The position numbers were made by a program, and so were the translations under genes. This document shows positions 1-8,326 of a DNA stretch of 64,000 nt, in pieces; position 1 is the first letter of the stretch; the number at the start of each line of letters is the position of its first letter. The notes beneath the pieces were generated by a model. The model was not told where the DNA came from. It ran no database searches and saw nothing but the letters and a program-made list of their open reading frames with translations. The stretch is from JBHJHP01 sp042219825. Its GTDB lineage: Bacteria; Bacteroidota; Bacteroidia; Bacteroidales; UBA5342. Where the stretch lies: positions 372,001 to 436,000 of the forward strand of contig NZ_JBHJHQ010000006.1 in NCBI RefSeq assembly GCF_042219825.1. The letters run 5' to 3'.

Positions 1-1417
1 ACACGATACTGACTTTGAAACTCCCTTTGGTAAAAAGAAGGTTATTTATGCCGACTGGGTAGCCAGTGGAAGATTATATAAGCCTATTGAAGAAAAATTG
101 TGTCATGACTTTGGACCATTTGTGGCCAATACGCATTCCGAAACCAGTGAAACGGGGATTTTAATGACCAAGGCATACAAGTTATCGCATCAGATGATTA
201 AAAAAACTGTAAATGCCAACGAAAATGATGTCATTATTACTGCGGGGTTTGGAATGACAGCAGTCATCAATAAATTTCAACGCATACTTGGGCTAAAATA
301 CTGCTCACTGAATAATGGAAAAAAATGCATCAGGGAGCGGGAGCGGCCTGTGGTGTTTATTACACATATGGAACACCATTCCAACCATACATCCTGGTAC
401 GAGACCAATGCTGATGTTGTTATTATTGAACCGGATGAAAAGCTTTTGGTAAGTACCGAAAACCTGAGAAAAAAACTGGAAGAATATAAGGATCGTGAAT
501 TTAAAATCGGATCATTTACGGCATGTTCAAATGTCACGGGAATTCGCACGCCTTATTTTGAAATGGCATCCATCATGCACGAATACGGTGGTGTTTGTTT
601 CATCGACTTTGCGGCATCTGCGCCATATGATCCCATAGATATGCATCCGGCTGATCCAATGCAGAAGCTGGATGCCATTATGTTCTCACCACATAAATTC
701 TTAGGAGGTCCGGGCTCGTCAGGTGTGTTGATTTTTGATAAATCCATGTATAAAAATGAGGTTCCTGATAATCCGGGTGGAGGAACAGTGGATTGGACCA
801 ATCCCTGGGGAAAATATAAATATGTGGATGATATTGAAGCCCGGGAGGACGGAGGTACACCGGGATTTCTGCAATCTATTAGAACGGCGTTGTGTTTTGA
901 ACTGAAGGAGATGATGGATCCCCATAAAATTATGAAAAGGGAAGAGGAGTTGCTGCAAAAAGCATTTGCCGGATTGGATAGGATAAAAGGTGTTCATATT
1001 CTCGCCAACAATGAACGTAAAAGATTAGGAATAATTTCGTTTTTTATGGAGAATATCCATTATAATCTTGTCGTTAAACTTCTTAATGATTTGTATGGCA
1101 TTCAGGTTCGTGGTGGTTGTGCCTGTGCGGGTACCTATGGGCATCTGCTTCTGGAGGTTTCGCATGAGCGATCTGATTTAATTACACAGAAGATCAACCA
1201 GGGAGACCTCACAGAAAAACCCGGTTGGATTCGATGGTCACTTCATCCGACCATGAAAACAGAAGAAGTTGATCTGTTTATTGAAGCTGTTCAATATATT
1301 TCGGATCATGTGATTGAACTGGAAAAGGACTACACATATGTACCCAGGAAAAATGCTTATTATCACAAAAATGAACCAGACTCTGATAAAAAAGTTGAAG
1401 AGTGGTTTAGGTTCTGA
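1..1417 (+). CDS. Aminotransferase class V-fold PLP enzyme (5' end missing)
   Basis: The open frame runs in from base 2, so the true start lies before the window; the TTG at 98 is internal. The protein resembles the cysteine desulfurase/class V aminotransferase superfamily. The PLP-binding lysine is probably the K of SPHKFLGGPGSSG, with the preceding DAIMFSPHK strand typical of the fold. Near the C-terminus RGGCACAGTYGH resembles the small-domain loop that carries the reactive cysteine in desulfurase relatives. The chain is longer than SufS or IscS (at least 471 residues here), with an extra C-terminal tail. No suf or isc genes adjoin it, so a role in Fe-S assembly is not supported. The fold is seen with confidence; the substrate is unknown. 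Confidence 0.8.
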   Translation, partial: HDTDFETPFGKKKVIYADWVASGRLYKPIEEKLCHDFGPFVANTHSETSETGILMTKAYKLSHQMIKKTVNANENDVIITAGFGMTAVINKFQRILGLKYCSLNNGKKCIRERERPVVFITHMEHHSNHTSWYETNADVVIIEPDEKLLVSTENLRKKLEEYKDREFKIGSFTACSNVTGIRTPYFEMASIMHEYGGVCFIDFAASAPYDPIDMHPADPMQKLDAIMFSPHKFLGGPGSSGVLIFDKSMYKNEVPDNPGGGTVDWTNPWGKYKYVDDIEAREDGGTPGFLQSIRTALCFELKEMMDPHKIMKREEELLQKAFAGLDRIKGVHILANNERKRLGIISFFMENIHYNLVVKLLNDLYGIQVRGGCACAGTYGHLLLEVSHERSDLITQKINQGDLTEKPGWIRWSLHPTMKTEEVDLFIEAVQYISDHVIELEKDYTYVPRKNAYYHKNEPDSDKKVEEWFRF

Positions 1418-1638
1418 ACGTAATTTTAGTTGATTAATATTACAACAAGTCTATGTTATTTGGATTAAAGGGAGGGGAGCATTTGAAAAAATGATTTATT
1501 ACCATTTTTTCAAAAAAAAACACGTAAATTTATATACATTTATGATGTTGATAATGATGTATTAAACTGTTGAAGACATGTTCAGTGTCATTCTTTTGCG
1601 TCATGCTTTTTTGTTGTAAATCAATTTAAAATAAAACC

Positions 1639-2940
1639 GTGAAACAGATAGTTACCATTCTAGGAATTATATTCCTGTTCGCTTTTAATCTCAATTCACA
1701 GATTTCAGATGTACCTGTGAAGATAGGGTATAATAATGTTTTAATCACCGAAATGGACAAATTCCATTTTGAAAAGGAGTCTTGCCAGTTTGGATCGGAT
1801 ATAAAACAACGCCTTGATAGTGTCTTAATATTACAACTGGATACAGCTACAGATAATTGGAATTTATATCAGAAAAAAGAGTTTGAATTCGATGTAATTA
1901 ATGATAAAGTGTCAATATTCAACTATTTAAGGGATCTTGATACCGAGGAATGGGTGATGGATGTCAAAAAAGACTATTCTCAGAACGAAAACGGAAACCT
2001 CATTCAGTATGCAGAATATGAATGGATGGGTGAACCTTTAACGTGGCTTCAAAATTGGGATGAAACGTACTTATACGACAAGAAAGATATATTATCTGAA
2101 AAAACAGTATATCTAAGGAGTTCGGGCAATTGGCATCCTTTCAGCCATAGTGAATATTCTGAGATGAATAATATGACTATTGAGTATGAAAAATTGTGGG
2201 ACAAATCAGATAGCACCTTTCGACCAACTTATAAAAAGGATGTTTCCTATAATTCCAACGGTAATATATCTGAATTAACCGTATATTCATGGAGCAAAGT
2301 TGATAACACCTGGAAACCAAATACTAAAACAGATTTTTTCTATGATGTTTATGGTAATGTCACTCAATATATTTTTTATTTCTGGAATTCAAGATACACG
2401 ACCTTTGAAATATCCTATAAAGGAGAATACCTGTATAATGAAGACTTTAATATGTCAGAATACAACAGGTATATCTGGGATGGGAAATGGAAATCAGATT
2501 TTACAATTGTGTATAATTATGATGCATCGTATTCCACTGATATGTTGTTGCTGCCTCCTAACTATGTTGGCCTTGATCAACTCAATTCTCATTTAAAATT
2601 TGGTAATAAATTGATTGGAAGAACATTTTATAATAATGGTTCAAAATACACGACTAAAGAAACATATTATTATTCGGAGCAAAGCGGCACACCTGTTCAG
2701 AATACTGTAAATGTAAAATACCGGCTTTATCCAAATCCTGTCAGAGACTTTGTTGAAATTGATATAAACAGTAATGATAATGTAACGTTTGAATTATATG
2801 ATTTGCAGGGGCAATGTTTACTTATTGAAGAGGTATGTTATTCTAAAAAAGTCTATGTGAAAAATCTTTCGCCTGGACTATATATTTATAATCTTAACGT
2901 AAATGGCAAAAGGAGATCCGGAAAATTGCTGAAGGAATAA
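1639..2940 (+). CDS. Secreted protein with T9SS sorting domain
   Basis: The start is a GTG, followed by a clear signal peptide (hydrophobic core at residues 4-18, ending near NSQ). The middle contains repeated W/Y-rich segments of the pattern 'Y..NGN...Y..W...W', as in YD/RHS-like or beta-strand repeat proteins. The last 75 residues carry the type A T9SS C-terminal domain: YRLYPNPVRDFVEI, then a strand of the form FELYDLQG, then GLYIYNLNVNG and a basic KLLKE end. Such domains send proteins across the outer membrane and are then cleaved off. The passenger shows no enzyme motif that I recognise. It stands alone between non-coding flanks. Confidence 0.85.
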   Translation: MKQIVTILGIIFLFAFNLNSQISDVPVKIGYNNVLITEMDKFHFEKESCQFGSDIKQRLDSVLILQLDTATDNWNLYQKKEFEFDVINDKVSIFNYLRDLDTEEWVMDVKKDYSQNENGNLIQYAEYEWMGEPLTWLQNWDETYLYDKKDILSEKTVYLRSSGNWHPFSHSEYSEMNNMTIEYEKLWDKSDSTFRPTYKKDVSYNSNGNISELTVYSWSKVDNTWKPNTKTDFFYDVYGNVTQYIFYFWNSRYTTFEISYKGEYLYNEDFNMSEYNRYIWDGKWKSDFTIVYNYDASYSTDMLLLPPNYVGLDQLNSHLKFGNKLIGRTFYNNGSKYTTKETYYYSEQSGTPVQNTVNVKYRLYPNPVRDFVEIDINSNDNVTFELYDLQGQCLLIEEVCYSKKVYVKNLSPGLYIYNLNVNGKRRSGKLLKE

Positions 2941-3125
2941 TCAATTCTTAAATCACTATACATAGTAGCTTAAACTATACTTATTTTCTTTTTCATACAG
3001 GGGATATAAGATATTCGATGGAATTTTTCTGTTTTATATTTATTTAAATCCATATAGTTTGGTTTTATCATCTAATAATTACCGTTTAATGCTTATTTTT
3101 ACTTTTTTTGCATAAATTTTCAGAT

Positions 3126-3464
3126 ATGGAATCAACACGGCAGGAAAAGATTGCAAAACTTTTGCAGAAGGATTTGGGAGAGATATTCCAGAGAGAGGCG
3201 CAGCTGCATGCACCGGGTAAACTTATTACAGTAACAGTTGTAAGGGTATCGCCGGATTTAGGCATTGCTAAGGTTTATCTCAGTGTATTTCCTTCATCAG
3301 GTGCCGCTTCAGTTGTTGAAACAATCAACATCCACAAAGGGCATTACAGAAATCTTCTGGCTAAAAAAGTTAGACACCAGTTAAGAGTTATTCCTGACCT
3401 CCAGTTTTACATGGACGATTCAGAAGATTATGTAAGAAATATTGATTCACTGTTAAACGAATAA
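3126..3464 (+). CDS. rbfA: Ribosome-binding factor A
   Basis: RbfA binds the 30S subunit during late 16S rRNA maturation and helps cold adaptation. The 112-residue product fits the family. It opens with the basic helix ESTRQEKIAKLLQKDLGEI and has the KH-like core strand ITVTVVRVSPDLGIAKVYLSVFP. It ends with the conserved helix and strand HQLRVIPDLQFYMDDS. I chose the ATG at 3126; an in-frame TTG 18 bases upstream adds a peptide (LHKFSD) absent from the family core. It is first in a run with the methyltransferase 2 bases downstream and then an FtsX-type permease, an order I recall for other Bacteroidota. Confidence 0.93.
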   Translation: MESTRQEKIAKLLQKDLGEIFQREAQLHAPGKLITVTVVRVSPDLGIAKVYLSVFPSSGAASVVETINIHKGHYRNLLAKKVRHQLRVIPDLQFYMDDSEDYVRNIDSLLNE

Positions 3465-3466
3465 CA

Positions 3467-4288
3467 ATGCAATACGATCCTATTAAACGTTCTTTGGGAA
3501 ATGTGTTTAATAAAACTCCCTTTTTAAGAAAACTCTTTTACCGTTTACTCGATATTCTTTTATTGCGCACCTGGCATGTAAAAAAGGAACTGCGTCTTTG
3601 GAAGAAAAACTATCCTGACAAAGCCATGTTACTGGATGCCGGATCAGGTTTTGGCCAGTATACCTATTATCTTTCCGGGGTGAACCCAAAATGGAACGTG
3701 TTGGGTGTAGATGTTAAGCAGGAGCAGATAGATGACTGTAACCACTTCTTTGAACAGATCAACCGTTCGGACAGGGTGAAATTTGAATATGCAGACCTGA
3801 CTAAATTCAGCAAACCTGAAACATTTGATTTTATTCTTTCTGTAGATGTGATGGAGCATATTCTGGAGGATGTTGAAGTGTTTAAGAACTTTAATGCATC
3901 GCTTAAAAAAGGTGGAATGCTGTTGATAAGCACACCTTCGGACCAGGGCGGGAGTGACACCCATCATGATCACGAGCACGATGAGGTGACCGGTTTTATT
4001 GATGAACATGTACGGGATGGTTACGGCATCAGGGAGATTGAGGATAAATTAAAAACTGCAGGGTTCACAAAAGTTGATGCCCGCTATAGTTATGGAAAAC
4101 CAGGCTCGCTATCCTGGAAAATTTCCATGAAATATCCCATCCAACTGCTGAATGTAAGTAAAATATTCTTTATTGTTATTCCGTTCTACTATCTCATTTT
4201 ATATCCGTTTGCACTTATACTGAACTATTTTGACGTTAAGAATAACCATAAAACAGGAACAGGGCTGATTGTTAAAGCCTGGAAATAA
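3467..4288 (+). CDS. Class I SAM-dependent methyltransferase with C-terminal membrane segment
   Basis: The glycine-rich SAM-binding loop DAGSGFG is at residues 57-63, and the post-strand motif FDFILSVDVMEHI lies near 122-134, as in methyltransferases of the type 11 group. A histidine-rich stretch (HHDHEHDEV) follows the catalytic core. A hydrophobic segment near residues 230-255 suggests anchoring to the inner membrane. The gene starts 2 bases after rbfA and its TAA overlaps the next ATG by one base, so the three are probably co-translated. The substrate is unknown; small lipids or quinones would fit a membrane-tethered enzyme, but that is inference. Confidence 0.85.
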   Translation: MQYDPIKRSLGNVFNKTPFLRKLFYRLLDILLLRTWHVKKELRLWKKNYPDKAMLLDAGSGFGQYTYYLSGVNPKWNVLGVDVKQEQIDDCNHFFEQINRSDRVKFEYADLTKFSKPETFDFILSVDVMEHILEDVEVFKNFNASLKKGGMLLISTPSDQGGSDTHHDHEHDEVTGFIDEHVRDGYGIREIEDKLKTAGFTKVDARYSYGKPGSLSWKISMKYPIQLLNVSKIFFIVIPFYYLILYPFALILNYFDVKNNHKTGTGLIVKAWK

Positions 4289-5505
4289 TGCGACTGGCAC
4301 TCCAAATAGCACGCCGGTATTTATTTGCAAAAAAATCACATACCGTTATCAATGTCATTTCGATGATATCGGTTGCGGGTGTAACTATTGGAACCATGGC
4401 ATTAATTGTAGTTCTTTCTGTTTTTAATGGGTTTGAAGACCTGATCGGTAAATCTTACAGTGCGTTTAATCCGGATCTTAAAATTCTGCCTGCTTCAGGA
4501 AAAGTTTTCAATTATACTGCGCATATTGATTCAGTGCTGGGTAACTCAGGTGCAGAATGGTGGTCTAAAGTTATAGAGGATCAGGCATTCGTGTCATATG
4601 ACGATAAGCAAAGTCCGGTAATAATTAAAGGTGTAGATCAAAATTTTGTGCGTGTATCCGGCCTTGATACTATGTTGGTTGAAGGCAGATTTACGCTGTG
4701 GAACGAAGAGAAACCAACGGCTGTGGTAGGCTATGGGCTGGCAAGAACTTTGCGTATCGGACTGAAATTTATTGCACCTATCGTGATTCATGCTCCAAAG
4801 CGTGAAAAGCAGGTTTCAATGATTAATCCCGAGAGTAACTTTATCAGCGATTATCTTTATCCTAGTGGATTATTTGTTGTATATCAGCCTGAATATGATA
4901 TGAATTATATCATACTTCCAATTGAAGAAGCGCAAAAATTATTCAACTATACAGATCAGGTTACCCAACTAGAATTAAAGGTGCCGGACAGTAAGGATAT
5001 AAGAGACGTACAGTCATACCTGGAAAAGCATTTGGGTTCAGACTTTAAAGTTTTAAACCGTTTTCAACAACAGGAAGAATTCTATAATATGATGAACATT
5101 GAAAAGTGGATCACATATTTAATTCTGATGTTTGTACTTTTTATAGCAACATTTAATCTCATAAGTTCACTTTCCATGTTAATGATGGATAAGAAGGATG
5201 ACATTGATACGCTTAGAAATCTGGGAGCCAATAGTAAATTAATTCGAATGATCTTTGTCTTTGAAGGTTGGATTATTTCTCTTGTCGGTACTATTCTTGG
5301 TTTAATTCTGGGAGGAATTTTCGTTCGGTTACAAATGGTGTATGGATTATTAAAGTTAAGCGGAGGTGGTAATTTTATTATTGAGTATTATCCGGTTAAT
5401 GCACTTGCAACAGATTTCGTTATTGTCTCTGTTTCTGTTATTGCCCTTGGTTTTCTTGCTTCCTGGTATCCAGTTCGAAGAATTACTTCAAAGATCTTAG
5501 GGTGA
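4288..5505 (+). CDS. LolC/LolE-type ABC transporter permease (FtsX superfamily)
   Basis: The 405-residue protein has the LolC/E topology: one transmembrane helix near residues 20-45, a large periplasmic domain, then three helices in the last 130 residues. The N-terminal pattern ARRYLFAKKSHTVINVIS and GVTIGTMALIVVLSVFNGFE are hallmarks of lipoprotein-releasing permeases, and the SSLSMLMMDKKDDIDTLRNLG loop is the ATPase-coupling region. In this family the permease works with a LolD-type ATPase to detach lipoproteins from the inner membrane. No ATPase is adjacent, so the partner must be elsewhere. Start and operon position are fixed by the one-base overlap with the methyltransferase. Confidence 0.88.
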   Translation: MRLALQIARRYLFAKKSHTVINVISMISVAGVTIGTMALIVVLSVFNGFEDLIGKSYSAFNPDLKILPASGKVFNYTAHIDSVLGNSGAEWWSKVIEDQAFVSYDDKQSPVIIKGVDQNFVRVSGLDTMLVEGRFTLWNEEKPTAVVGYGLARTLRIGLKFIAPIVIHAPKREKQVSMINPESNFISDYLYPSGLFVVYQPEYDMNYIILPIEEAQKLFNYTDQVTQLELKVPDSKDIRDVQSYLEKHLGSDFKVLNRFQQQEEFYNMMNIEKWITYLILMFVLFIATFNLISSLSMLMMDKKDDIDTLRNLGANSKLIRMIFVFEGWIISLVGTILGLILGGIFVRLQMVYGLLKLSGGGNFIIEYYPVNALATDFVIVSVSVIALGFLASWYPVRRITSKILG

Positions 5506-5628
5506 AATTGATCAACGGCAGGATGAACAATTAATCTAATCATCCTACAAGGAATCTTATAAACGAAAAACTTCCAAACCAATATTATTTAAACAATACA
5601 TGTTATTTTTGTACTCCATTAATAAATT

Positions 5629-8106
5629 ATGATCTATCCGATTCAGTTTGAAGAGAAAATTGGTTTTGACAGAATCCGCAGGATGCTGAAGGTTGAGTGC
5701 ATGACCACACTGGGGGAGCAGCTTGTGGATGAAGTTACCTATTTAAAAGATTATAAAGCCATTCAGTTACAACTTGGACTGGCATGGGAATTTGTGGTCA
5801 TACGTAAGGAGGAGGATGGATTCGAAATAGGTTTTTTTACCGATTTACGTGAACCGCTTGGTGGAGTTAGGCCTCTTGGAACCTGGCTTAGTGAAAAGGT
5901 TTTTCATGAACTCAGGAAATCTCTGGAAACATTGGGTCGTATTGCGGGATTTTTTAAAGGTGAACGCAAAGAAAAATACCCGAACCTTTCTGATATAGCG
6001 GGTGAGGTTTTACAGTTTCCTGATCTGATCCAAAAAATAAAACGGGTATTCGACGATGAAGGCCGGATGAAGGACAATGCTTCACCGGAATTATTGAAGA
6101 TTCGTCAGTCGCTCAGGCAGGAGCAGCAGACCTTGTCCCGGAGAATCCAACGGGTTTTGGTTAAGGCAAAAACAGATGGTTTGATCGAAAGTGATGTGTC
6201 ACCTTCTGTGCGCGACGGGAGACTGGTTATTCCGGTAGAAGCAAGAAATAAACGAAAGATCAACGGCATTATTCACGATGAATCGGCAACAGGAAAGACG
6301 GCGTTTATTGAACCGGCCGAAGTAGTGGAAGCCAACAATCGCATTCGTGAACTTGAAATAGAGGAACGGCGTGAGATCGTAAAGATTTTGATTGAGCTTA
6401 CATCTCACATCCGACCACATATACAAGAGATCGGACAATCCTTTCATTTTCTGGGATTGATAGATTTTTTAAGGTCAAAATCAATTTTGACTGATCAGTT
6501 GAAAGCCATAAAACCTGTTGTTAAGGATCAACAAACGTTTGACTGGAAAGAAGCTGTTCATCCCTTATTGTTTCTTTCGTTTAAAAAAGATGGAAAGAAG
6601 GTTGTTCCGCTCTCCTTAAGGTTGAATAATAACAACAGGATTTTGTTGATTTCCGGTCCGAATGCCGGTGGTAAATCGGTCTGTTTAAAAACGGTTGGTT
6701 TGATCCAGTATATGCTGCAGTGTGGCATTCCGGTTCCGGTACATGAAAGCTCAGAGATGGGTATTTTTGATGATGTTTTTATCGATATTGGCGATGAACA
6801 GTCTCTGGATAATGATCTGAGTACTTACAGTTCCCATCTGCTCAATATGAAACATTTTCTGAAAAACGCGGGATCAAAAAGTCTGTTGCTGGTAGATGAA
6901 TTTGGTACAGGAACGGAACCTCAGATTGGTGGTGCCATCGCAGAATCTATATTACAGCATATTAATAATACAGGTGCTTATGGTGTTCTGACCACACATT
7001 ATTCCAATCTGAAACATTATGCATCGCAAACACAGGGTATTATTAATGGAGCCATGATGTTTGATCAGCAACATTTGCAACCGCTGTTTCAGTTACAGGT
7101 TGGTAAACCGGGGAGTTCTTATGCCATCGAAATGGCTCGCAAGATAGGTATTCCGGAATCGGTAATTGAGTTGGCAAGTGAAAAAGTAGGACAGGATACA
7201 CTTGATTTCGATAAGCACCTGCGGGAGATTTTGCGTGATAAAACCTATTGGGAGCGGAAGCGGGATAATATCCGAAAAAAGAATAAACAGGTTGAAGATC
7301 TTGAGAATGCTTACAAAGAGCAGCTGCAGAAGTTAAAGGCTGAACGGTCTAAAATTCTGGAAGAGGCAAGGAGAGAGGCAGCAAAGCTAATGGATAATGC
7401 CAACGCTACGATTGAAAATACAATTCGCAAAATCCGAGAATCGGAAGCTGATAAGCTCAAAACTAAAGATGCACGACATGAATTTGAGGTGCAGAAAGAA
7501 CAGATATCAGGTGATTCATCTGATGACAAAGTGCTGCGTGAAATGGAGAAGCTGATCCGGCGGCAGGAAAGAAAAAATACTAAGAAACCGGATCAAAAAA
7601 CTGAGAAGAAACTTAAAGTTCAAAAGAAGGAAGTTGTACAAAAAGGAGATACTGTAAAAATTTTATCCAGAAATGCTTTTGCCGAGGTGTTGGATATTAA
7701 AGGCAAAGAAGCGGAACTTGCGTTGGGGCATCTTAGAATCACGGTAAAACTAAATGATCTGGAGAAAGTAAGTAACCGGGAAGCTAAACGCAGTAAAAAG
7801 GATAATTACAAAGCATCTGAAACATATAGCAACACTGATATTCAAAAGCGCAAGCTCAGTTTCAGAAGCGACATTGATGTGCGTGGTATGCGTGGAGAAG
7901 AAGCCGTAAGGGCCGTAATGAATTTTGTAGATGATGCGGTGATGGTTGGTGCGACTCATTTGCGAATTTTGCATGGAACAGGTACCGGAGCCTTACGACA
8001 GATGATACGGGAATACCTGAATACCGTGGAATTTGTGGAAAGTGCCAGAGATGAACATGTGCAACTAGGCGGCGCTGGGATTACTTTAGTCGATCTTAGC
8101 TATTAA
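5629..8106 (+). CDS. mutS2: MutS2 endonuclease/ribosome-rescue ATPase
   Basis: The 825-residue protein has the full MutS2 layout: MutS-like lever and clamp region without the mismatch-recognition domain, ATPase core with Walker A GPNAGGKS at residues 343-350, the DEFGTGTEP Walker B region, and the GKPGSSYAIEMARKIG block. A charged coiled-coil follows (about 530-660), then a KOW-like strand region and a C-terminal Smr domain containing DVRGMRGEEA and HGTGTGALR. MutS2 proteins act on branched DNA and, in Bacillus, on collided ribosomes. A -7-like TATTTTTG lies at 5604-5611, 18 bases before the ATG, without a clear -33 box. Confidence 0.95.
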   Translation: MIYPIQFEEKIGFDRIRRMLKVECMTTLGEQLVDEVTYLKDYKAIQLQLGLAWEFVVIRKEEDGFEIGFFTDLREPLGGVRPLGTWLSEKVFHELRKSLETLGRIAGFFKGERKEKYPNLSDIAGEVLQFPDLIQKIKRVFDDEGRMKDNASPELLKIRQSLRQEQQTLSRRIQRVLVKAKTDGLIESDVSPSVRDGRLVIPVEARNKRKINGIIHDESATGKTAFIEPAEVVEANNRIRELEIEERREIVKILIELTSHIRPHIQEIGQSFHFLGLIDFLRSKSILTDQLKAIKPVVKDQQTFDWKEAVHPLLFLSFKKDGKKVVPLSLRLNNNNRILLISGPNAGGKSVCLKTVGLIQYMLQCGIPVPVHESSEMGIFDDVFIDIGDEQSLDNDLSTYSSHLLNMKHFLKNAGSKSLLLVDEFGTGTEPQIGGAIAESILQHINNTGAYGVLTTHYSNLKHYASQTQGIINGAMMFDQQHLQPLFQLQVGKPGSSYAIEMARKIGIPESVIELASEKVGQDTLDFDKHLREILRDKTYWERKRDNIRKKNKQVEDLENAYKEQLQKLKAERSKILEEARREAAKLMDNANATIENTIRKIRESEADKLKTKDARHEFEVQKEQISGDSSDDKVLREMEKLIRRQERKNTKKPDQKTEKKLKVQKKEVVQKGDTVKILSRNAFAEVLDIKGKEAELALGHLRITVKLNDLEKVSNREAKRSKKDNYKASETYSNTDIQKRKLSFRSDIDVRGMRGEEAVRAVMNFVDDAVMVGATHLRILHGTGTGALRQMIREYLNTVEFVESARDEHVQLGGAGITLVDLSY

Positions 8107-8136
8107 TGAACAATTGAAAATTTGTTTCAAATTTAG

Positions 8137-8269
8137 GATTCACGAATAACGTATTATGATTTACTTACCAGTCACTTTTTACCTTCAATTTTTAACTTTA
8201 AACTTTTTACTTTTACCTTTTAACCTGTAACCCGTCACCCGTCACCTGTAACTCGTCACTTGTCACACA
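8137..8269. repeat. Degenerate heptanucleotide array
   Basis: From 8165 to 8269 the sequence divides into fifteen consecutive 7-mers without a phase break. Most fit TnACnnn; examples are TAACCCG, TCACCCG and TCACCTG. Four more 7-mers of a different register (GATTCAC, GAATAAC, GTATTAT, GATTTAC) precede it at 8137-8164. The array sits between the stop of mutS2 and the stop of the convergent DUF3160 gene. Four more arrays of the same kind lie in this window. Confidence 0.85.
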
Positions 8270-8326
8270 AAACAAAAAGCCACAGGATGAATGCCGGATA
8301 AATATTCACCCTGTGACCTTATGGAA

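Noticed and set aside
8165..8269. CRISPR array
   Set aside because: The period is 7 bases, units are degenerate and contiguous, and there are no spacers or cas genes.
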